Of a DNA stretch of 64,000 nt, positions 56,606-64,000 are shown piece by piece. The translations under genes and the position numbers were made by a program. This stretch comes from Manihot esculenta. Its lineage: Eukaryota; Streptophyta; Magnoliopsida; Malpighiales; Euphorbiaceae. The stretch lies in contig NC_035173.2 of NCBI RefSeq assembly GCF_001659605.2, forward strand, positions 13,288,347 to 13,352,346, in the 5' to 3' direction. Below the pieces are notes generated by a model that worked only from the letters and a program-made list of their open reading frames with translations, was not told the DNA's origin and did not search any database. Every line of letters starts with the position of its first letter. Position 1 is the stretch's first letter.

Positions 56606-58263
56606 TGATAGAGCACATTTTAGTCCATAATATCATGATCTTATAGATGTTTATTTACACCTTTTCTACCTAATTTTGTGGTTTTAATAATGTTTTGCAG
56701 TATTAGGTGTAAAGAAGCAATTTGGAGAAAATGCTCTTAAAAATGCCAAAAAAGTGCCAAAAACAGAAAAGCCACTTTCGGAAGCCGAAAGTGAAGTTCG
56801 GAAGCCGAAACTCAACCACCTTCGGAAGCACCTTCGGAAGCACCTACGGAAGCCGAAAGTCACCCACTTTCGGAAGCACTTTCGGAAGCCAAAAGTCCAC
56901 TCCAGAGACGAAAGTCACCTACCTTCGGTGGCACCTTCGGCGGCCGAACCTTGCGTCCAGAGCCGAAAGTCCTGCCTCCGAAACTTACTTTAGGCGGCCG
57001 AAAGTGCCCCTGAACAGCCTCCTCCTTATTCAACAAGCTAAATCTTGAAGATCACATGTTTTCCACTTTATGCCATGCACATTCAAAATTCAAATCAAGG
57101 CTCCACCTTCCTCTTTAGTGCATGAATAATGTGAAGAAGGCTTCTTGAACACACCTTGAGCTACAACAAAGACCAAAAGGCCCTTCTCTTGGCTTCACAT
57201 ACACATATTGGACCAAGGGCACTTTGGGCAACCAAGAAACCCTAGGCAGCCTCTCAAGTCCTATTTAAAGGCTTCAAGAAGACATGAAGAGGCAGATTTT
57301 GTTCCACACAACTTCTCCAAGGATTCGCTAAGGCTTCTCCAAGGGTTCTTCCCTTTAGTTCTTCATCTTCTTGCTTCCTTTTCTTTTATTTTCTATTTTG
57401 GTTCAGCCATGAGTGGCTGAAACCCTAATTCTAGTTGAAGTTTGGTTGAAACTAAGGTTGTTTAAAGGGTTGTGAGATCTGAACATAAAGTGTTTGCTTT
57501 TGATTAGTTCAATATTCATGCAATTGTGCTTAATTCTAAGATTGCTTTGTTGTTTTGATCAAATTGGCCACTTGATTCTTGATTGCAAAGTTAATTGATT
57601 GTTAGTTGGGATATTTGTTAGTCTGTAATTGCTAGAAATATTCTGACCTAAGAACACTTGGTATAAAAACTAAGGAATTGCATGATATAGCAACATCTCA
57701 TGCGTTTGAGTAGCTAGGATTGGATCTCTCTCATTCTTTATGCAATTGACAATTGTTTTGATGCCTATGGCCCAAGGACGTTCCTTGGCAATCTGTTAAT
57801 TAGTAATTGATTAGAGGACGTTCCCTAATTGATTTAATCATAAGGAGAGACATGGTGGTGAGAAGCGTTTTCTACCCCCATAACTAATCTATTGAATGAA
57901 TCAAGAAAACCTAAGTTTCAATGATCAACCCAAACAACCAAAGTGGATCCATATCTTCAACTAGACCTTTTTCATATTGATTTCCTCTCTTATTTTGTTT
58001 ACTTGCTGTTTTAATTGCTTTCAATAGTTGTTAGTCAAATCATCTCAAAACCCCCCCTTTTTACTTTTATTACACTTTACTTTCATTCAGCTTTCAATTA
58101 CTTGCTTTCAATTGTGTTTTCAATTAGTTCTCTTGGTCTTGATTGAGAAAAATAAATAGGTAATCAATTCTCTGTGGATTCGATCCTTCACCACTATCTG
58201 CAGTTGTAAATTGTTGATAACTAAGAAGGTTATTTTTGACCGGCTTCGACAACGGCACTGTCA
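56606..58263 (+). repeat. 3' LTR of element B
   Basis: 1658 bp, aligns end to end with 18953-20608 with roughly 25-30 substitutions by eye. Motif array at 56768-57005, TATTTAAA near 57262, both conserved hairpins present. It ends CACTGTCA followed by TSD CTGTG. Confidence 0.92.
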
Positions 58264-59370
58264 CTGTGCCACAGACTGCTTAACTATCCCCTTAATGATG
58301 GCACTAGCCTCCATCTTCCGCGCCGCATCCACAATAGTGTGGAAGCTCTCCCTCTCCGCTGCAAGAATTAGGGAGGAATACCTAGAGTGGAGCCTCATGG
58401 TATACCTCCTTGCTTTCTTCTGGTCCGTATCATAAGTTTGCTCCACAAACGGCAACAGCTCCAAGAACTTATCTGTGAACTCGTCCACACTCATCTCTTC
58501 AGTCTGCCTCAACTGTTCAAATTCAATTATCTTCAATTTTCTTGAGCTATCAGGGAAAGCCCATCCTGCAAATTCATTAGCAAACTCCTCCCAGGTTAAA
58601 TTGTCCAATCTTGGGTCCACGTAGCTTTTAAACCACTCACGGGCCTTTTTACATTTAAGTGTGAACCCCGCTATCTGAATGGCTCTACTGTCATCTGCCT
58701 CTAACTCATCTGTAATTATCTTTACTGTCTTCAAGTACTCAAATGGATCATCTCCCGTCTTGAACTCGGGAGCATCCAGCTTCAAGTAATCAGTCATCTT
58801 AACTCTGCTCCCTCCAGATGAGCTAGGTTTAGGTACTTGGACTTCAGAAGCTACAGGTTCAGTTGGTGGTGGAGGAGGTGCAACATTTCCTGGATTAGGG
58901 TTGGCTACATTTGCATAGAAAGGTGAGGGTGGATACATTGGATACTGGGGGTATGATGGATAGAAAGGAGGGTAAGGCATGAAAGAGGGATAAGGGTTAA
59001 AGCTGGGGTAAGCCGATGTACCTCCCATCGAATACCCGGGGCCCTGTGGAAAGGGTTGATATTGGGGTGGTTGAACAAACCCCGAGGCCTGAGTGCCTCC
59101 TTGAGATTCTCCCATGCCCTCTTCAGACATGCTTACACCCAGACTTCCATCCCTTCTCTAGTCAACATCCATTTCTTCCCCCTCAGCTGACACTCCTCCC
59201 TGAACTGCTCCCCTTCTGCTTGCATCAAAAGACCTTCTAGGGTCCCTTGACACTGTCTCCTTGCTTGATCTGCAAGACATTGCCCTTGGCAATGCAGGGG
59301 GACGGGCATCCATGCCCTCATTTTCTGGTGGGACTCCAGTCAATCGTGCAGATCGACGAGTACCTCTCAT
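58264..59370 (-). pseudogene. gag: Gag N-terminal and capsid part of element D
   Basis: ATG at 59370-59368 (MRGTRRSARLTGVPPENEG), a Ser/Arg-rich head, TAG at 59158-59160 (CAG in A), then DGSLGVSMSEEG, a Pro/Tyr-rich region, KMTDYLKLDAPEFKTGDDPF, AGFTLKCKKAREWFKSYV, EEFANEFAGWAFPDS and RESFHTIVDAARKMEASA, up to the B insertion. The frame rejoins 18952 once B and one TSD copy are removed. It forms the particle shell in intact relatives. Confidence 0.9.
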
Positions 59371-59633
59371 TCTGATTACTGAAAACAGCATACATCACAT
59401 AAAATATTAGCATCATATGGTTCATGTGGAAACACATGAACCCGCATCACATACATAGCATAACATTAATGCACATGCATAAAATCATGGCATTTCACAT
59501 CATCATTCAAGACAGGACTCTACATCCTATCCTAGTGGACATGATTTTCCTATTGTGCTTGCCCTTCTATAACTCCTATGAGCCCGACACTCTCTAGGTC
59601 CGACCATATGAACCTAGGGCTCTGATACCAATC
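59371..59633 (-). other. Leader and primer site of element D
   Basis: Minus strand: primer site TGGTATCAGAGCCCTAGG (about 59613-59630), a leader with GTCCACTAGGATAGGATG, a CTAATATTT branch-like site and GCTGTTTTCAG just before the gag ATG, the same order as in A at 31632-31883. Confidence 0.85.
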
Positions 59634-62230
59634 TGTAACGACTCGAAATCGGATCGCTACCGGCGCTAGGATCCAGATCGACTTAAGATCGCTGGGACCC
59701 GTAGCAAGCCTAACATACATCCTGTCATACCTGATAAATCCCATACATGATCATACAATTACATGAAAACTTTAAACTTTTTCATTCACCAAGCTCGACC
59801 TGTGCATGCACTGAAACTGAATACATCAAACTCCCACACTAGAGCCCTCATCAAATGCTCTAGTTGGGTCAACATTACATTAATCAAGCTTGGTTTACAT
59901 TTCATTAAATAAAATATTACACAATGATCATGAACAAAAGGGATTAACCATAAACTCTAGGGTTAAGCACAATACTAATCCTCAATACAATTCTAAACAA
60001 TATCTTATATTACATTACAATACATTATCTTTCATGTCCACAACTAACTATTACATACTTAAAACTTTTACTCTTGCTGACTTCCTGGTCTAACCCGAAC
60101 CTGCAAACTTGGGGGTTAAGGGAAAGGGGCGAGCTACTAGAGCCCAGTGAGCAGAATAGTAAAACAATATATTAAAATTCATGCTTTCAAGAAATGCATC
60201 ACATCACAAACAAATCACATCACAAACAAATCACATCAAGGATGGACTTGTCACCAATAGCCCTCTACACATTCCAATGGTGCCAGGGGCGTAGAATGGG
60301 CCTCACTGGTCTTTCTCTTAACATAACATAACATAAAACTCCAATGTGCCAGCGGCGTAGAATGGGCCTCACTGGTCTTTCTCTTACATTGTGCCAGGGG
60401 CGTAAAATGGGCCTCACTGGACTTCCATACCGTATCATCGTCATCATATCATATCGAGGACTAATGGGTCATCCAACATCCATCCACATCAACATCATAG
60501 TATGCAATGCAACATATTCATGAATTCTAATGCAAACAACCTAGTATATATCATGGCATTCGTGATGCATGAACATGCTTGAAAATTATTTGCTTTGAAA
60601 CATAAAGATCCATTCTACTCACCTCAGGCTGACTCTGAACAGACTTTGAAGCAGCTATCTCACTGCTGGGGTCCTCGGTTCCTTGGGTCCGAACCTACAC
60701 AGGTGGACTCAAATGAGGGACCAAACATACACTAACATGACTCTAAACATCTCCCCAAAAATCCCCTAAAACACCATAAAACATTCATAGAAAGCATGCA
60801 AAGGAAGGCTGAACAGGACACTTTCGGCGGCAGGTTCTGTAACAGCCCGGCCCTTCTCGCACGGCACTGTTACCACTCACGGCCCAGGGCTATCCCTCGC
60901 CTGGCCTCTTGCCACCTCGGGCTTTCCACTGGCGTCGTGAGCAGCTCTTAACATCCCTTCACCCTCACGGGTTCCAGGCAGGATTTGTCCCTCGGGGGAG
61001 CCATTACGGCCCGCCCTAGCCCGAGTGGATTTGGCCCAATTCCTTCCTCTGGGAATTAGGTCGCCTCCCCCACTGCTCGAACCCTTGACCTCCCACTTTA
61101 AGGGAATAGTCTGGTGAGAGTGAGTACCAATTGTTCCAATGGCACAATTGGTACTCACTCTCACCAGACTATTCCCTTAAAGTGGGAGGTCAAGGGTTCG
61201 AGCAGTGGGGGAGGCGACCTAATTTCCAGAGGAAGGAATTGGGCCAAATCCACTCGGGCTAGGGCGGGCCGTAATGGCTCCCCCGAGGGACAAATCCTGC
61301 CTGGAACCCGTGAGGGTGAAGGGATGTTAAGAGCTGCTCACGACGCCAGTGGAAAGCCCGAGGTGGCAAGAGGCCAGGCGAGGGATAGCCCTGGGCCGTG
61401 AACGGTAACAGGGCCGGTCGAAAGGGGCCGGGCTGTTACAGGTTCGGCGGCCGAAAGTCCCTCCAGAGCCGAAACTCAATCACCTTCAGCTGCAGGTTCG
61501 GCGGTCGAAAGTCCCTTCCAGAGCCGAAAGTCCAAACTTTCGAAGGCAGGGTTCGGCAGCCAAAACTGCCTCCTCATGCAGGTTCGGCGGCCGAACATGG
61601 TTTCGGCTGCCGAACCTGAGTTCTTCTAGAATGGCAGAACTCAAGCTTCTCTCCCACATTGAACCAACCAAAGCATCCAACCAAACCAACTCATGCAAAA
61701 ACACATCATCAAGCATTTAGGGGCTTAAAACTAACCTATACCCGAACAACATCACATTTAACATACAAAACATACATTTCATCATATAACCCACATAAAC
61801 CCTAACATTTACGACTAGCCTAATCATGTAATAAAACTCTCTAAAACCCCTCAAAACTTACTCAAAACATAAAAGGAGGTGAGGATCTACTCTTACCTTT
61901 TGAAAATCGAGAGGAGAGGCAATCCAAACTTGGAGTTGTAGAGGAAATGGGCTCCGGGGTCTCCAAGCTTCAAAACTTCGATTTTGAGCTTAAAACTTCA
62001 AAACAAGATGAAACCTTGTTAAAAGCTTTAAAGATTTGAAGGAAAACATCAAAACTAACCGTGGAAGGGTTTGGACTCACCTTTGCCCGAAAATGGAGAA
62101 GAAAACTCGCCCATGTTCGGACATGGGGCCTTTTATAGGTGGCTGGCCAGACCACCTTCGGAGGCCAAAGGTGCTCCCTAAACTGTACCATGTTCGGCGG
62201 CCGAACATGAGGTTTGGCGGCCGAACCTGG
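59634..62230 (-). repeat. 5' LTR of element D, hosting H and cut by G
   Basis: TGTAACGACTCG... on plus. Without H (603 bp plus 5-bp duplication) about 1990 bp are present, some 170 bp short of the left LTR because G starts at 62231. Tandem GTGCCAG-GGGCGTAGAATGGGCC units lie at 60280-60415, motif array at 60820-61615 around H, reversed TATA box at 62129-62137. Confidence 0.88.
60838..61440. mobile_element. Element H: 603-bp near-perfect palindromic insertion
   Basis: TGTAACAGCCCGGCC at one end and its reverse complement at the other, with TSD GGTTC at 60833-60837 and 61441-61445. The two 301-bp arms are mirror images around position 61139 without gaps; I count about ten mismatches, mostly at the outer ends. 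Near the centre each arm has GGTTCGA (61195-61201 and reversed at 61077-61083) in a context like a tRNA B box. Both arms contain the same 95-codon open frame, an effect of the palindrome. TG...CA ends and a 5-bp TSD suggest insertion by an LTR-type integrase. The family is unknown to me. Confidence 0.85.
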
Positions 62231-64000
62231 TGATAGAGCATAAATTAGCCCATATTATCATGATATTCTTGATGTCTATTTACATCTTTTCTACCTAATT
62301 TTGTGGTTTTAATCATGTTTTGCAGATATTAGGTGAAAAGGGACATTCAAGAGAAAATGCTCTTAAAAACGCTCAAAAGTGCAAAATCTGGAAAAGCCAC
62401 CTTCGGCAGCACTTTCGACGGCCGAAAGCCCAGTCCAGAGACGAAACTGCCCCACCTTCGGCGGCACCTTCGGCCGCCGAACATTGGCTCCAGAGACGAA
62501 AGTCGGCCTCCTTCGGCCGCCAAATCTCCACTTTCGGCCGACGAACCTTCAGAACATAGCCGAAAGTCCAGCCCCTGAAACTCAACTTAGGCAGCCGAAA
62601 ATGCGCTCTATTGCACTCTTTCCTTGTTCAAGAAGCCATATCCCAAGTTGCCATATTTGAGGAGCCAAATAAGGGAAATATCTTGAGATCCAAATCTTCA
62701 AGATTCACATTTAATTATTGGATTTCAAGATCAAGCTTATTAAGGAAGCCAAATCCCAAGATCACATGTTTTCTACTTAGTGCCATGCACATTCAAAATT
62801 CAAAAGGAGTCTCCACCTTCCTTATTAGTGCATGGGCAGCCTCTTAACTCTTTGGGCAACATCTTGAAGACCTTGGGCAGCAATTGAAAAGACCAAAGAG
62901 CCCCCACTTGCCTTCCATCACATGCAACTCGTTTTTGCCTTCACTCATGCACAAACAAGGCACATGCAACACCAAGGGCACTTTGGACAGCCTCTAAAAG
63001 TCTCCTGGACTTCCATGAAACCCTAGGCAGCCTCTCAAGACTTATTTAAAGGCTTCAAGAAGACAAGGAAGAGAGCTTTCATCCTCCCAAAATTCGGCCA
63101 AGCAAGGGCAGCCCCTTCTCCACCTTAGTTCTTCATCTTCTTGCTTTCTTTTCATCTATTTTCTGTTTTGGTTCAGCCATGAGTGGCTGAAAACCCCTCT
63201 TTCTAGTTGAAGTTTGGTTGAAACTAAGGTTGTTTAAAGGGTTGTGAGATCTGAACAGAAACTTTTGTCTTTGATTTTATTCAATATTCATGCAATTGTG
63301 CTTAATTCTAAGATTGCTTTGTTATTTTGATCAAATTGGCCACTTGATTCTTGATTGCAAAGTTAATTGATTGTTGGATTAGGATATTTGTTAGTCCGTA
63401 ATTGCTGAAAATATTCTATCCATAGAACACTTGGTGTAAAAACCCAAGAAATTACATGATCTAACACCATCTCATGCGTTTGAGTAGTTAGGGTTTGGAT
63501 CTTTCTTGTTCTTCATGCAATTGGCAATTGTTTTGATGCCTATGGCCCAAGGACATTCCTTGGCAATTTGTTGATTAGTAATTGGTTAGAGGACGTTCCC
63601 TAATCAGTTTGTTCATAAGGAAAGACATGGTGGTGAGAAGCGTCTTCCACCCCCATAACCAACCTATTGAATCAATCAAGATAACCATGTTTCAATGATC
63701 AACCCAAACAACCAAAGTGGATCCATTTCTTCAACTAGACTTTTCTCTTATTGATTTCTCTCTTATTTTAAGATTACTTGCTGTTTTAATTGTTTTCCAT
63801 AGTTGTTAGTCAAATCCTCTCAAAACCCCCCTTTTTACTTTCCTTGCACTTTACTTTTGTTCTGTTTGCAATTACTTGCTTTCTATTGTGTTTTCAATTG
63901 GTTTTATTGGTCTTGACTGAGATAAATAAATAGGTAATCAATTCTCTGTGGATACGATCCTTCACCACTGTCTACAGTTGTAAATTGTAGGTAACCAAGA
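62231..64000 (+). mobile_element. Element G: Athila-like LTR running off the window
   Basis: Starts TGATAGAGCATAAATT inside D's right LTR and aligns with the B LTR to the window edge: TTTTGCAG (about 62319), motif array 62400-62560, TTATTTAAAGG near 63043, the GGTTCAGCCATGAGTGGCTGAAAA hairpin near 63170, the CCAAGGA-N3-TCCTTGG hairpin near 63550, and TACAGTTGTAAATTG at the end. About 100 bp extra lie at 62640-62760 relative to B. Whether it is a solo LTR or the left end of a full element cannot be seen; the expected target repeat is CCTGG. Confidence 0.85.

Larger units (their letters stand above)
18953..58263 (+). mobile_element. Element B: Athila-like retrotransposon lacking RT, with C inside
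   Basis: LTRs at 18953-20608 and 56606-58263, target duplication CTGTG at 18948-18952 and 58264-58268, primer site at 20614, gag, protease, integrase, then the 3' region split by element C (TSD GTTTT). Net length is about 8.5 kb. The LTRs differ at roughly 25-30 positions by eye, more than the LTRs of A nested deeper. No reverse transcriptase or RNase H is present between protease and integrase. Confidence 0.9.
10764..62230 (-). mobile_element. Element D: Tekay-type retrotransposon, minus strand (incomplete)
   Basis: Left LTR 10764-14980, polypurine tract at 14981, pol and NC at 15069-18952, gag at 58264-59370, primer site at about 59616-59631 and right LTR 59634-62230, which is cut by element G. 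Element B splits gag with TSD CTGTG. After removing B, F and H about 9.5 kb is visible. The left target site is TTCAA (10759-10763); its partner lies beyond the window. Gag and pol are in one frame apart from six in-frame stops, so the copy cannot act on its own. Confidence 0.85.

Noticed and set aside
61077..61201. tRNA gene in H
   Set aside because: The GGTTCGA box is present but I could not fold a cloverleaf or find a proper A box and acceptor stem. At most it is a tRNA-derived remnant.
60877..61401. Two identical 95-codon ORFs facing each other in H
   Set aside because: They mirror each other because H is a palindrome, overlap at the axis, and resemble no protein I know. One protein on both strands is expected from the symmetry alone.

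Overview
This window is plant nuclear DNA made almost entirely of nested LTR retrotransposons; I found no host gene, rRNA, tRNA or CRISPR array. Three lineages of Ty3/gypsy elements are visible: a chromovirus family resembling Tekay/Del (2.0-2.35 kb LTRs starting TGTAA and ending TTACA, an initiator-Met-tRNA type primer site TGGTATCAGAGC, and a chromodomain-like tail on integrase), an Athila-like family (1.35-1.66 kb LTRs starting TGAT, primer site TGGCGCCGTTGCCGGGGA), and a decayed Tat-like element. This suggests a dicot plant in pericentromeric or other heterochromatin. The species cannot be read from the sequence.

Layout, outside to inside. 1-1238 is the end of a Tekay-type LTR cut by the window edge. 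1239-10763 is an old Tat-like element (K, pol on minus, extra antisense ORF on plus), broken by two solo LTRs (4275-6587 and 8547-9897). At 10764 a Tekay-type element on minus begins (D, to at least 62230). Its left LTR holds a solo LTR (F, 10845-12901). Its right LTR holds a 603-bp palindromic insertion (H, 60838-61440) and is cut at 62231 by an Athila-like LTR (G) that runs off the window. D's gag is split by an Athila-like element (B, 18953-58263, TSD CTGTG). The 3' region of B is split by a second Tekay-type element on minus (C, 25125-55881, TSD GTTTT). C in turn holds two more Tekay-type elements: A on plus (29307-39238, TSD GGTAG) and E on minus (42384-53222, TSD TAGGC). That is K > D > B > C > (A and E), and the order is fixed by exact 5-bp target duplications. 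Removing the inserts leaves lengths of about 10 kb for A and C, 9.5 kb for the visible part of D and 8.5 kb for B, which supports the reconstruction.

Every coding region is broken. Most in-frame stops, judged against sibling copies, are CAG to TAG, as expected from deamination of methylated CHG sites. LTR pairs of A and E differ little by eye, so they inserted recently. Yet A has a substituted integrase catalytic Glu, and E has an interior with almost no intact ORF, so both probably moved using proteins supplied by other copies.

The most unusual signal is a 13-bp palindrome, TTCGGC-N-GCCGAA, in dense arrays. It is packed upstream of the TATA box and again downstream in every Tekay-type LTR. 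It also occurs in the Athila-like LTRs, and inside the Athila-like coding sequence, where it is read in two different frames. This points to a DNA- or RNA-level role rather than a protein one. Other notable items are the near-perfect 301-bp-arm palindrome H, the inverted-repeat 5' LTR of E, conserved splice sites within the Tekay-type LTRs, a GAACATTCG-N4-CGAATGTTC hairpin just before the polypurine tract, and an Athila-like element lacking reverse transcriptase.
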